From Bacillus oleivorans (GTDB taxonomy: Bacteria; Bacillota; Bacilli; Bacillales; JC228), in contig NZ_OAOP01000003.1 of assembly GCF_900207585.1 (NCBI RefSeq), positions 62,001 through 126,000 of the forward strand: a DNA stretch of 64,000 nucleotides, in the 5' to 3' direction. Below, piece by piece: positions 1-9,309 of this stretch. Position 1 is the first letter of the stretch. Every line of letters begins with the position of its first letter. The position numbers and the translations under genes are program-made. The notes under the pieces are model-generated. The model saw only the letters and a list, made by a program, of their open reading frames with translations. It did not search any database and was not told the DNA's origin.

Positions 1-1
1 T

Positions 2-118
2 CAGATGGACATGCAAATGTCTGGACGATTAGCATCACTTGGTGAAATTATCATGAAAAGTACAGTCACTAAAAATGCGAATGAATTTGCGAAAAATGCA
101 CAACTTTTATTCGTTTAA
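2..118 (+). CDS. C-terminal end of a CoxG/SRPBCC-like protein (partial)
   Basis: An open frame enters from the left edge and ends at TAA 116-118, giving the last 38 residues of a protein. The tail contains QMSGRLASLGE followed by an amphipathic stretch. This resembles the C-terminal helix of CoxG (carbon monoxide dehydrogenase subunit G) and related SRPBCC-fold proteins, where a G-x-L-A-S-L-G motif begins the last helix. The start and most of the domain lie outside the window, so the family is a tentative call and the function cannot be stated. Confidence 0.5.
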   Translation, partial: QMDMQMSGRLASLGEIIMKSTVTKNANEFAKNAQLLFV

Positions 119-144
119 TATCTCAAGCTGTGGAGTTGAAAGAT

Positions 145-903
145 ATGTTTCAAGACGAACGACATGAACAAATCATGAAAGAACTTACTCATAATCAATC
201 AGTTAAAATAATTGATTTATGTAAAAAGTTTGACGTAACGAGAGAAACCATCCGTAGAGATTTGCAAGAGATGGAAAATAGGGGGTTGTTAAAAAGAGTT
301 CATGGTGGTGCCATTTTATCACGAACAAATGTGGAACCAACCTACTCGAAGCGAAGTCAAATCAATCTTAAGGAAAAGGAGGTGATAGCCCAGAGAGCGG
401 CCGAACATGTTGAAGATGGTGATTCTTTATATCTTGATATCGGTACAACTACACAGCTTATGCCCAAGTATTTGCAGGGGAAGAAAAATCTCACAGTTAT
501 TACAAATGGACTTTTGACAGCTTTTGAGTTGTCTAAGTTACCAAATATTAAAGTGATTTTAAGTGGTGGCGAGCTGCGCAGCGGGGAACTATCGTTATCA
601 GGGCCTATTTCAATCAATAGCTTGGAAGCGCTTTATATTGATAAAGCTTTTATTGGAATAGGGGGAATTACGGCTCAATCAGGTATTACAGATTTTCACA
701 TCGATGAATCACAAATTAGAAAAACAATGATCGAAAATGCATCTGAAGTATTTGCATTAGGGGATTTTTCAAAATTTGGAGTTCGAGCTTTTACGAAGGT
801 ATGTGACTTTAAAGACATTACCGTACTTATTACAGATAATAAAGCACCCAGAGATATTCTTTCTGAATTGGAAAAATTTAAGTTACAAATAGAAGTTTTG
901 TAA
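145..903 (+). CDS. DeoR-family transcriptional regulator
   Basis: A 252-residue DeoR-type repressor. The N-terminal winged helix (about residues 5-55) has the recognition-helix signature TRETIRRDL. The rest is the DeoR sensor domain, which in this family binds a phosphorylated sugar; DIGTTT and LSGGELR are its typical loops. A frame also opens at GTG 130, but ATG 145 is preferred: GGAG lies 9 bases upstream and family members usually begin MxQxERH. The permease gene follows after 22 bases and the kinase after that, on the same strand. The regulator therefore probably controls both, with the kinase product as a plausible inducer (inference). Confidence 0.9.
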   Translation: MFQDERHEQIMKELTHNQSVKIIDLCKKFDVTRETIRRDLQEMENRGLLKRVHGGAILSRTNVEPTYSKRSQINLKEKEVIAQRAAEHVEDGDSLYLDIGTTTQLMPKYLQGKKNLTVITNGLLTAFELSKLPNIKVILSGGELRSGELSLSGPISINSLEALYIDKAFIGIGGITAQSGITDFHIDESQIRKTMIENASEVFALGDFSKFGVRAFTKVCDFKDITVLITDNKAPRDILSELEKFKLQIEVL

Positions 904-925
904 TAGACAAAGGGGAGAAAAAAGG

Positions 926-2365
926 GTGGATAATAATCAAGGTTTTGAATATAGTTACAAGCAAGAATTAAAGAGAACATTGAAATTATTTAGTTCTTTT
1001 GCAGTAGCATTTTCATTTATTTCGATTACAACAGGGATTTTCACGAACTATGGATTCGTACTTGATACAGCAGGACCTGCAGGTATTTGGGCATGGCCGA
1101 TTGTTGTGGTTGGTCACTTTATAGTTGCTGTTATATTCGCTGAACTTGCGGGCAGAATTCCACTAAGTGGATATTCCTATCAGTGGATTTCTAGAATAGC
1201 CAATCCAGGAGTTGGGTGGATATCTGGCTGGATAGCTATCTGTTTTCTTATTATCGTTGTTCCAACGGTTGACTATGGTTTAGCACCGATTTTTGCCGAA
1301 ATGATAGGATTAGAACCAACGAAAACCGTATTACTATTTATCGTTATTGGAACACTTGTTATTCAAGCTATTATTAATATTTTTGGTGTGAAACTTGCGA
1401 CTCGAATCAATGATACTGCCGTATATACAGAAGTAATCGGAATGGTTGGTATCATCGTTGTATTAGGAATTGTCGTAGGTATCTTTGGTAATGCTGACTG
1501 GAGCCTTGTATTTAGTGCTGGGGAAGCAACAAGTGGTGGTGGATCATATCTAGGTGCATTCTTGATGGCAGCACTAATGGGATCCTATACACTTGTAGGC
1601 TTTGAAGCAGCTGCTAATCTATCAGAAGAAACACTTGATGCAAGTAAAAATGTACCGAAAGCAATCATGCTATCAGTAGCGTTAAGCGGAATAATTGGAA
1701 CTATCTTCTTAGTAGTCGTTACTGCATCCATACCAGAATTAGGCGCTGTAATGGACTCCGCAAATCCAATACCATACATTCTACAAAGCACCTTAGGCCC
1801 AGTCTTCTCAGGAATATTCCTTGTTCTAGTTATTATTTCAATCTTTGCGTGTGGTCTAATCATTATGGCTTCCGCATCTCGAATGATTTTTGCAATGGCA
1901 CGTGATGACGTTTTCTTTGGAGCAAAAGCTTTCAAGAAGGTTAATCCAAAAACAAGCGTTCCTGTCAATGCGGTTATTTTCGTTTTAATTTTCGGAATTA
2001 TCGCAGTACTCTTCCTTGACTCACTTACTTTGCTAGTTGGGGCGACTGCTGTACTTCCTGCTTTACTTTATTTATTAACCGTCGTATCCTATACCTTCAA
2101 AAAGAAGGACTTACCAGATACAGGATCCTTTGACTTAGGAAAATGGAGAAAACCGCTGCAAATTTTCGCAATACTCTGGTTAATCTTTGAGATCGGTATT
2201 TTGACCGTCCCATCCGAATTTCATAGTGTTGCGATCGTGGCATCCATTTTATTAGCAGTGGGAATCATCATTTACTTCACTGTCTTTAAGAAGAGAATTG
2301 ACTCAGGAGAAATCGGAATTAACAAATACACTACTAGCTTAGAGGATTTAGAAAAAGCAGAGTAA
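926..2365 (+). CDS. APC-superfamily amino acid/amine permease
   Basis: A 479-residue integral membrane protein with about twelve hydrophobic segments. The first helix carries the SITTGIF-type motif of APC transporters, and AELAGRIPLSGYSYQW follows helix 2-3, as in the amino acid/choline/GABA branch. It should import an amino acid or amine with a cation. The GTG start has AAGGGGAGA close upstream. The gene sits between a DeoR regulator and an FGGY kinase, with 20 bases to the kinase gene. That pairing is unusual because FGGY kinases normally accompany sugar or polyol carriers. The substrate cannot be read from the sequence. Confidence 0.85.
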   Translation: MDNNQGFEYSYKQELKRTLKLFSSFAVAFSFISITTGIFTNYGFVLDTAGPAGIWAWPIVVVGHFIVAVIFAELAGRIPLSGYSYQWISRIANPGVGWISGWIAICFLIIVVPTVDYGLAPIFAEMIGLEPTKTVLLFIVIGTLVIQAIINIFGVKLATRINDTAVYTEVIGMVGIIVVLGIVVGIFGNADWSLVFSAGEATSGGGSYLGAFLMAALMGSYTLVGFEAAANLSEETLDASKNVPKAIMLSVALSGIIGTIFLVVVTASIPELGAVMDSANPIPYILQSTLGPVFSGIFLVLVIISIFACGLIIMASASRMIFAMARDDVFFGAKAFKKVNPKTSVPVNAVIFVLIFGIIAVLFLDSLTLLVGATAVLPALLYLLTVVSYTFKKKDLPDTGSFDLGKWRKPLQIFAILWLIFEIGILTVPSEFHSVAIVASILLAVGIIIYFTVFKKRIDSGEIGINKYTTSLEDLEKAE

Positions 2366-2385
2366 ACTTCTAGGGGGTCATTCTT

Positions 2386-3903
2386 GTGGTAAAGGAATTT
2401 GTGTTAGCAATTGATCAAGGAACAACTGGTACAAAAGCACTTTTAGTAGATGAGAATACCAATATTGAATCAATTGCTTATGAAAAGCATACACAATATT
2501 ATCCTAAATCAGGTTGGGTCGAGCATGACCCAGCCGAAATTTGGGAGAAGGTCAAGGCATGTGTTCAAGCTGTATTAAAAGAGGCAAATATTTCACCTAG
2601 ACAAATCAAATCGATTGGGATTGCGAATCAAGGAGAAACAGTTATGGCCTGGGATAAGCAAACAGGTATGCCTATTGGTAAAGCGATCGTTTGGTCTTGT
2701 AACCGTTCATCAGCTATTGCAGAGGATTGGAGTAATGATGGAAATTGGAATCAGAAAGTCAAACAAAAAACTGGATTAATGATAGATTCCTATTTTTCAG
2801 CTACGAAAATTAAATGGTTAATGGAAAATTCTCAGTCTACGAAAGAGGCTATTAGTCAAGAACGTATTTTATTTGGTACCATGGATAGCTGGCTCATTTG
2901 GAAAATAACATCAGGTGCTTCTCACAAAACAGATCCTTCCACAGCATCTAGAACATTAATGTACAACATCGAAACGAATCATTGGGATGATGAAATTTTA
3001 GCCTATCTTGACATAAAAGAAGAGTGGTTGCCCGAAGTTACAGCTACTGTTAGCGATTTTGGCATGAGCAATCCAGCATCCTTTATAGGGATAGAAGCTC
3101 CTATCAAAGTTAGTCTTGTCGATCAGCCAGCATCATTATTTGGACATCTTTGTGTGAATAAAGGTGAATCAAAATGTACGTATGGCACAGGTTGTTTTAC
3201 CTATATTAATGTTGGTAACGAGAGACCGAAAACAAATGATGGAAATACCCTAACTTCAATTGTATGGGAAAAAGATGGCCAAAAAACATTTGCTCTTGAT
3301 GGGGCGGTCTATTCGGCTGGCTCATCAATCAACTGGTCTATTGATTCCGTCAAGCTAAGCGAAAACTTAGATGAATTAAAAGGTTGGTCAGCAGAGTGGT
3401 TAGAACATATTACTGAACTTGATCATGATCTATTATTTGTTCCATCCTTAGGAGGATTAGCTTCACCCTATTGGAATTCAGAAGCCAAGGGTATTTGGTT
3501 AGGTTTTTCTTATAGTACGACAAATAAAGAGCTAACCCGTGCGGTCCTGGAAGGTATAGCCCACCGAGTTGCTGATACAATCGAAATGTTATCTTCAGAA
3601 TCCAATACGGATATTACATCCCTAAGAGTTGACGGTGGTTTAACAAGCAATGACTACCTCATGCAATTTCAAGCCAACATTTTAGGGATACCAGTAGAAG
3701 TGACAAAAGTAAAAGATACTACCGCAATGGGAGTAGCCTATTTATTAGGAGAAGATCTCAAATGGTGGGATACAGAAGAATTATCAAAGTCATTGACCGT
3801 ATATAAAGTCTTCCAACCCAACATCGACAAAAAAACCCAACAACAACTACGAAAAAACTGGACAAAAGCTATTAAATTACTCAATGAATATTATGTAAGC
3901 TAG
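2386..3903 (+). CDS. FGGY-family carbohydrate kinase (glycerol-kinase-like)
   Basis: A 505-residue cytosolic kinase of the FGGY family, which uses ATP to phosphorylate sugars or polyols. DQGTTGTKALLVD at the N-terminus is the phosphate-binding loop. The mid-protein YGTGCF and the C-terminal LRVDGGLTSNDYLMQ form the second nucleotide-binding lobe. Length is usual for the family. The GTG start has a TAGGGGG ribosome site. The P-loop reads GTTGTKA rather than the GTTSSRA of true GlpK, so the substrate may not be glycerol. It is the last gene of the DeoR-permease-kinase unit. Confidence 0.87.
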   Translation: MVKEFVLAIDQGTTGTKALLVDENTNIESIAYEKHTQYYPKSGWVEHDPAEIWEKVKACVQAVLKEANISPRQIKSIGIANQGETVMAWDKQTGMPIGKAIVWSCNRSSAIAEDWSNDGNWNQKVKQKTGLMIDSYFSATKIKWLMENSQSTKEAISQERILFGTMDSWLIWKITSGASHKTDPSTASRTLMYNIETNHWDDEILAYLDIKEEWLPEVTATVSDFGMSNPASFIGIEAPIKVSLVDQPASLFGHLCVNKGESKCTYGTGCFTYINVGNERPKTNDGNTLTSIVWEKDGQKTFALDGAVYSAGSSINWSIDSVKLSENLDELKGWSAEWLEHITELDHDLLFVPSLGGLASPYWNSEAKGIWLGFSYSTTNKELTRAVLEGIAHRVADTIEMLSSESNTDITSLRVDGGLTSNDYLMQFQANILGIPVEVTKVKDTTAMGVAYLLGEDLKWWDTEELSKSLTVYKVFQPNIDKKTQQQLRKNWTKAIKLLNEYYVS

Positions 3904-4393
3904 GGATGACTATCAATCTCGATAATGAAATATGAAGATTTGCCAGCATTGTTACATATTGCGCGACTCATGTATGATGTTTATCGAGCTTAGAAAAGCT
4001 TAATCGAGCTGCAAAAAGGAAGCTTTAAGATTGAGATTGATGGGGATTTTTTTAAGGCGATTATTAAGTTGCCTAAATCGTAAACGTGGGGACGGTTCTC
4101 CTGTTTCATTCGAAACCCGAATGAAACAGGAGAACCGTCCCTTTGTTTCCTGTTTGGAAAAATACTTCTCCTTTTTTTACAGGAAAGGTGGAATATTCCA
4201 TAATTCAGAGAATACTAAATATTATTAAAACTATCTGTTAGATGGAGTGTAGGGACTATGGTATGAATGTTCTCTTGTCCCTTCGAAATGGAGGATAGTG
4301 TGATTAACGAACAATTGGAAGGTTAAGGGGCATCTGTAAAAAGATAATCTTATAACGAAAAGTTCGAAAATGAAATAGAGAGAGGTTTATAAA
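3904..4393. other. Intergenic stretch with a long palindrome and possible remnants
   Basis: No convincing gene is present. Short open stretches such as KIEIDGDFFKAIIKLPKS (ending at TAA near 4081) could be the tail of a lost gene, but I cannot assign a family. The main feature is the 24-bp-arm palindrome at 4089-4141, listed separately. A 65-codon frame over the palindrome is not believed to be a gene. Confidence 0.5.
4089..4141. repeat. REP-like palindrome, GGGACGGTTC family, copy 1
   Basis: Two perfect 24-base arms (4089-4112 and 4118-4141) are separated by five bases. The outer arm begins GGGACGGTTCTCCTGTTTCA. Related but imperfect copies lie at about 59812-59890 and 60112-60231. The element has no T-run and is intergenic, so it is better described as a REP-like mobile palindrome than as a terminator. 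Confidence 0.85.
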
Positions 4394-5281
4394 ATGGGTC
4401 ACACTTATGAAAGTACACAAAAAGATAACTCACAGAGCGGAAATATTCTTGTTCGTTTGCAGAATTATATGAAGGCGTTTACAAAGTCCGAGATAAAAGT
4501 GGCGGAAACCGTAATGACTGAAACTGCAGATGTTATTTATTATTCAATAACTGATTTGGCTGAAAAATCTAATGTTGGTGAAACAACTGTTTTACGCTTT
4601 TGTAGAAAAATTGGATTCAAAGGATATCAGGAATTTAAGCTAGCTCTAGCAAAAGATCTTGTAAAACCGGGAGGAGATCATTCCTCACCAGAAATTTCTG
4701 AAGAAGACAACTTAATTGAAGTTGCACAAAAAATAACAGCCTCTAATGCCAAGGCCATTAATGACACCCTACTACTCATTGATCCAAAAGAGTTGGAGAA
4801 GGTTGTTTCAATGGTATGTTCTGCAAATCAGATCCATTTTTATGGTGTAGGAACTTCTGGATATACCGCATTAGACGCAAAGTATAAATTTCTACGAGTT
4901 GGATTTAAGGTTGATACCTTTATTGACCCTCATATGCAATCTGTAGCAGCTTCTACTCTAACTAATGGTGACCTAGCGATTGGATTTTCAGTTTCTGGAA
5001 GTACAAAAGATACGATAGATAGTTTGAAAGTTGCCAAAAACGCAGGGGCATCAATTGTTTGTATTACAAATTTTGCAAAGTCTCCAATTACTCGAATAGC
5101 GGACGGAGTTTTACTTACGGCTGCTAAAGAGTTACCTCTTGAAAGAGGAGCAATGTCCTCTATTATTTCACAATTACATATTATTGATATTTTATGGACT
5201 GCTGCAACATTGAGGTTTAAAGATAGGTCTGAAATTTACAAAGAAAAAACGGCAAAGTCGGTAATAGACAAACACTATTAA
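4394..5281 (+). CDS. MurR/RpiR-family transcriptional regulator
   Basis: A 295-residue regulator with an N-terminal RpiR helix-turn-helix (about residues 20-90; VGETTVLRFCRKIGFKGYQEFKLAL is the recognition region) and a C-terminal SIS domain (about 130-260; FYGVGTSGYTA and GFSVSGSTKDTI). SIS domains in this family bind phosphorylated sugars, often amino-sugar phosphates. ATG 4394 has GAGAGAGG upstream. The gene heads the glycosidase and PTS cluster and is its likely regulator. Confidence 0.9.
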   Translation: MGHTYESTQKDNSQSGNILVRLQNYMKAFTKSEIKVAETVMTETADVIYYSITDLAEKSNVGETTVLRFCRKIGFKGYQEFKLALAKDLVKPGGDHSSPEISEEDNLIEVAQKITASNAKAINDTLLLIDPKELEKVVSMVCSANQIHFYGVGTSGYTALDAKYKFLRVGFKVDTFIDPHMQSVAASTLTNGDLAIGFSVSGSTKDTIDSLKVAKNAGASIVCITNFAKSPITRIADGVLLTAAKELPLERGAMSSIISQLHIIDILWTAATLRFKDRSEIYKEKTAKSVIDKHY

Positions 5282-5416
5282 AATTTCGTTCACTATCTAG
5301 TTTTTGAATAGTTTGGTTGTAAACAGAAAGAAAGATTTATTTCAGTTTTATAAGGGGGGGAGTTGATAAAAAAACATGATGGATTAACCAAATAATTTTG
5401 AAAGGAGCCTAACGAA

Positions 5417-7465
5417 ATGTTTAATCATTCAAAATTCACAAGACTATTTATTTGTGTAATGCTACTTATTCCTTTGGCCATTTCCAGTACAACGTTTAAT
5501 CAAGGTAGTGTTCATGCCAAATCGGAACAAAATAGCCTTGAAACTAGCGTTATAAGTGAGGTCGAAAAAATTATCCCAACCCCGCAGGAGGTTCAATATT
5601 CTGAGAGTTTCCTTGAGATTTATACGAGCAATCAATTTACTGCCGCTATAATGCTTGGAGAAGATTCCCCACCAGAAGACTTAGCGGGGGCTGAGTTCCT
5701 TCAGAATGGTATTGAAAGATTAGTAGGTCATAAAATTCCTATTTTAACGGTTGGGGATGATATTTCTAGCTATACCACAATCATCTCAATCGGATCTGTT
5801 GAATCGAATAGTTTTAATAAAGAAATGGTCTCCTCACACAATCTATCGATTCCAGAAAATAGGGAAGGATATATCATTCATAATGTGAAGGAAAATATAA
5901 AAGGAAAAACAGAAAACCTAAATAGTAAGGAAGATTTAGGGGCACAAGGAAAGGCATTCAAAAATATAGTGATTGTTGCTGGTAATCAAAATATTGGAAG
6001 TTATTATGGATCCACTAGTTTAGCACAAATGTTAAAGAAAAGTGGAGAAAAGGTTTTATTAAGAGGTGTTACTGTAAGAGACTGGCCTGATATGGAAATG
6101 AGAGCCATAAAAGATATTAACAACATTGAAGGCTTCTTTTCTTTCGATGATGGAATGGATTGGATGAAATTCTTACCTAGCACGAAAATGAACATGTTTA
6201 GCTTGTGTTATACACACTTAACTGAAAGTGGATGGAGGAATCCATCTGCTGATTACCTTAATGCAGTAAATGAAATGGCTAATTATTCACGTGATACCGG
6301 GTTAATTCAATTCCAACATGAATTAAATCCCGGTTATACCGGTGGGCTTCCAGAAAATGATGAAGAGGTTACCCAGTTGATAAACTTATTTAAAGTTTCC
6401 TTAGATGCTGGAGGGGAAAGTATCATGTTAGCCTTTGATGACCAAGGGAGTACGGACCCATCTTCACACAGTGAACTAGCCAATACTATATATAACACGC
6501 TCCAAGAGGATTACGATTTTACCATGGTTACCGTTCCTGAACCATATCATTTTGGCTATGGAAATATTATTTCCTACCTTAAAGAATACACTGAAAATTT
6601 AAATCCAAATATTGATGTTGTATGGACAGGAAACGAATTATGGTCACATTTCACGACTCCGGAACATGTAGAAACATGGATGAGTTATACAGATCCGTCG
6701 TATACAAAGCCACCTTTTTATTGGCATAACGATCCAGTTTTAGATTTAACAAGATCATTTACTGGATGGCAACAAGATTTATATTACTTTGAAGATCATC
6801 GAGTTCCATTTCATGGGGTCGATTTAACGAGTGGTCAGTATATTTGGGAAGAGATGCAAGAGTATACATCTAGTGGAGTTATCGAAAATATTTTTAGAAG
6901 TACTACTGCTCACCAAATCTACGCAATTGAATTAGCCGATTGGATGTGGAATCCAGATGCATATGAAAACAATGAAAATACATTCTTAAGAGCAAAGAGA
7001 TATTATGACACATTAATTGCGAATCCTGCCCATTTGAAAAAAGCAACTGCATCTTCAGAATTCAGGTATCCATACGGACCAGAACGAGCTGTTGATGGAA
7101 TTACAAGCCGAGATAATGTTGAAAATGCTTGGGCCACAGCATCTGGTGTTTCTACAATTGATTCCTGGTGGAAAGTAGACTTAGGATTGGTACGGGAAAT
7201 GAAGGGAGTACGAGTAAAATATAGAGAGTTTGAAGGGAAGGCATACATGGTTCCTAAAAGTGTGACTGTTCAAGTAAGTGATGATAATCAGAACTGGAGA
7301 ACAGTTATCGAAAAATCAGATCATGTCCCGAATGAAGGAGATATATACAAATCGAACCCATACTCCTATGAATTCCAAACAAATGCACGGTATATTAGGC
7401 TTTTATTTGAAGATGGAGGGTTCAACAGTTTGATAGAGTTATCAGAATTTGAAGTTATCGAGTAA
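5417..7465 (+). CDS. Secreted GH84-like beta-N-acetylglucosaminidase with F5/8C domain
   Basis: A 682-residue exported protein. Residues 1 to about 35 form a signal peptide ending near VHA-K, with no lipobox. Residues about 50-210 match the alpha/beta domain that precedes hexosaminidase barrels (IPTPQEVQ). Residues about 215-530 look like the GH84 (NAGidase) barrel: AFDDQG holds the probable catalytic Asp pair, and DVVWTGNELW and FYWHNDP are family-type motifs. Residues about 545-680 form an F5/8 type C carbohydrate-binding domain (ATASSEFRYPYGPERAVDG). It probably removes terminal GlcNAc-type residues from glycans outside the cell, feeding the PTS encoded just downstream. A start at ATG 5417 is supported by GAAAGGAG. 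Confidence 0.8.
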   Translation: MFNHSKFTRLFICVMLLIPLAISSTTFNQGSVHAKSEQNSLETSVISEVEKIIPTPQEVQYSESFLEIYTSNQFTAAIMLGEDSPPEDLAGAEFLQNGIERLVGHKIPILTVGDDISSYTTIISIGSVESNSFNKEMVSSHNLSIPENREGYIIHNVKENIKGKTENLNSKEDLGAQGKAFKNIVIVAGNQNIGSYYGSTSLAQMLKKSGEKVLLRGVTVRDWPDMEMRAIKDINNIEGFFSFDDGMDWMKFLPSTKMNMFSLCYTHLTESGWRNPSADYLNAVNEMANYSRDTGLIQFQHELNPGYTGGLPENDEEVTQLINLFKVSLDAGGESIMLAFDDQGSTDPSSHSELANTIYNTLQEDYDFTMVTVPEPYHFGYGNIISYLKEYTENLNPNIDVVWTGNELWSHFTTPEHVETWMSYTDPSYTKPPFYWHNDPVLDLTRSFTGWQQDLYYFEDHRVPFHGVDLTSGQYIWEEMQEYTSSGVIENIFRSTTAHQIYAIELADWMWNPDAYENNENTFLRAKRYYDTLIANPAHLKKATASSEFRYPYGPERAVDGITSRDNVENAWATASGVSTIDSWWKVDLGLVREMKGVRVKYREFEGKAYMVPKSVTVQVSDDNQNWRTVIEKSDHVPNEGDIYKSNPYSYEFQTNARYIRLLFEDGGFNSLIELSEFEVIE

Positions 7466-7486
7466 AGGCTGCTTACTTTAAGAAAG

Positions 7487-7515
7487 GTAGAGGCATTGCG
7501 AATAAATGCCTCTAC
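7487..7515 (+). other. Hairpin between glycosidase and PTS genes
   Basis: Perfect 11-base arms (GTAGAGGCATT at 7487-7497 and its complement at 7505-7515) lie just after the glycosidase stop. No T-run follows, so it may be an RNA processing or stability element rather than a full terminator. Confidence 0.5.
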
Positions 7516-7601
7516 TAAGCTACTAGTTTACTTCTATTCGTTTTATTTTAAAATAAACATTGGTGTAAAAATAGGCCATTAATTTTTTGGAGGTGAAAGT
7601 A

Positions 7602-8027
7602 ATGAGTACAATTGGTTTGATCATTGCAACGCATGGGGGATTAGCAGAGGGACTAAAATCTGCGATTCAGTTAATAATGGGTCCTCAAGATAATTTACGT
7701 ACGATTGGTCTGCAACCTGGAAAAGATATACAGGATATGAAGCATGCTATTAAAGAAAAAATAATCGAACTAAACCAATATAATCATGTATTCATCATGA
7801 GTGATTTATTTGGTGGGACCCCCAGTAACTCAACAACCCTAGTACAAAAAGAATTCCAACATAAAGTTCGACATCTCACCGGAGTCAATCTCCCCATGTT
7901 AATTCAATTTTATACCTCTACTACCGATGATCCAGATCAATTAGCTGAAGAAATCATTCATGTAAGTAAAGACAGTGTTCAAGTTGTAACAGGTAAAGTT
8001 CAAAACGAAGAGTTTCAATTGGAGTAG
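7602..8027 (+). CDS. PTS mannose-family IIA component
   Basis: A 141-residue EIIA of the mannose/sorbose PTS family. The N-terminus GLIIATHGGLAEGLKSA carries the histidine (His11) phosphorylated by HPr, and SDLFGGTPSN is the second family motif. A frame opens at TTG 7587, but GGAGGTG at 7589-7595 sits six bases before ATG 7602, which fixes the start there. It is the first gene of a IIA-IIB-IIC-IID operon with spacings of 14, -1 and -1 bases. Confidence 0.93.
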   Translation: MSTIGLIIATHGGLAEGLKSAIQLIMGPQDNLRTIGLQPGKDIQDMKHAIKEKIIELNQYNHVFIMSDLFGGTPSNSTTLVQKEFQHKVRHLTGVNLPMLIQFYTSTTDDPDQLAEEIIHVSKDSVQVVTGKVQNEEFQLE

Positions 8028-8041
8028 GGGGAAGCCTAAGA

Positions 8042-8539
8042 ATGGGAATTTCATTTGTAAGAATCGATGATCGGCTAATCCATGGGCAAGTAGCTACCAC
8101 ATGGGTACGGAACTATAACATTGAACAAGTTGCAGTGATTAATGATCAATTAAGTAAGGATCCCTTACAGGAGTCAGTTATAAAAATGGCTGCCCCTACT
8201 GGTGTATATGCAGTCTTAATCGATATAAATTCTTTTATTGCTGTAGCCAAAAAAGGGTTTAAAAAGAAAACCATGCTGATTTTTACAAACCCAACCGATG
8301 TTTTAAAAGTTGTAGAAAATGGTGTTGAACTTCCATTTATAAATGTTGGAGGGATGAAGTATAGAGAAGGAAGAGCTAAATTAACTGAAGCGGTTTCCGT
8401 AACAGAGGAGGATATGGAAGCCTTTAAAAAACTAGTTGAACATGGATTAGATATAGAAATTCAAATGGTTCCTAGTTCTGAAAAACAAAAAATTACTAAA
8501 TTCTTAGGATTGAATAAATCAGAGGGGAGAAATGTCTAA
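8042..8539 (+). CDS. PTS mannose-family IIB component
   Basis: A 165-residue EIIB. FVRIDDRLIHGQVATTW near the N-terminus includes His14, the residue that accepts phosphate from IIA and passes it to the sugar. The length is normal for the family. Its TAA stop overlaps the ATG of the IIC gene by one base (TAATG), consistent with coupled translation. Confidence 0.94.
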   Translation: MGISFVRIDDRLIHGQVATTWVRNYNIEQVAVINDQLSKDPLQESVIKMAAPTGVYAVLIDINSFIAVAKKGFKKKTMLIFTNPTDVLKVVENGVELPFINVGGMKYREGRAKLTEAVSVTEEDMEAFKKLVEHGLDIEIQMVPSSEKQKITKFLGLNKSEGRNV

Positions 8540-9309
8540 TGATACTTGAAGCTACACTAATTGCTGTGTGGGCAGGGATATGTACGTTTGATTTATTTGG
8601 ACCCCAAACATCGTTTTGGAGACCGCTAATATCTGGAACAGGAGTAGGTATTATACTTGGTGATCCAGTCCAAGGTTTAATCATTGCGGGTACATTAGAG
8701 TTAATTTGGCTAGGAGTTGTTGGGGTAGGGGCTTATGTTCCTCCTGATGTAGTAGCAGGTTCTATCATTGGAACAGCAGTTGGTATCCTTTCAGGTGAAG
8801 GTGCTGTTGCGGGTATAGCCATTGCTGTACCAGTTGCAGTAGCGAGTCAGCAATTAGATATTTTATGGAGAACAGGGACGATCACACTTGTTCATAAAGC
8901 TGATAAGGCTGCAAAGGAAGGGGATCTTAGGAAAATAGAACGACTGCATTTGTGGGGGATTCCAACACTCATATTAACCAGAGCCATACCTGTCTTTTTG
9001 GCGGTATTTTTAGGGGCGAAATACGTTGAAACACTATTTTCATATGTTCCTCAAGTCATCATGGATGGTCTAACGGTTGCTGGAGGAGTATTACCAGCCT
9101 TAGGTTTTGCTATGTTATTGTCACTCATGCTAGGAAAAGGAATGTGGGTCTTCTTAATAGCAGGTTTCGTTTTAGCTGCGTATCTAAAAATTCCAACCAT
9201 TGGAATTGCTCTTGTAGGTATTGTAGTTGCAGTGCTTTATGACCGATTTACCAGGCATTCGGGTCCTAGTAATCTAGAACCATCTAATCCAGGAGGAGGT
9301 CTTGAATAA
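8539..9309 (+). CDS. PTS mannose-family IIC membrane component
   Basis: A 256-residue EIIC with about seven to eight hydrophobic segments, including GVGAYVPPDVVAGSIIGTA, typical of ManY/SorC-type permeases. With IID it forms the sugar channel. It overlaps both neighbours by one base. Confidence 0.93.
   Translation: MILEATLIAVWAGICTFDLFGPQTSFWRPLISGTGVGIILGDPVQGLIIAGTLELIWLGVVGVGAYVPPDVVAGSIIGTAVGILSGEGAVAGIAIAVPVAVASQQLDILWRTGTITLVHKADKAAKEGDLRKIERLHLWGIPTLILTRAIPVFLAVFLGAKYVETLFSYVPQVIMDGLTVAGGVLPALGFAMLLSLMLGKGMWVFLIAGFVLAAYLKIPTIGIALVGIVVAVLYDRFTRHSGPSNLEPSNPGGGLE

Noticed and set aside
4031-4228. 65-codon frame over the REP-like palindrome
   Set aside because: It reads through both arms of a palindrome and matches nothing known.
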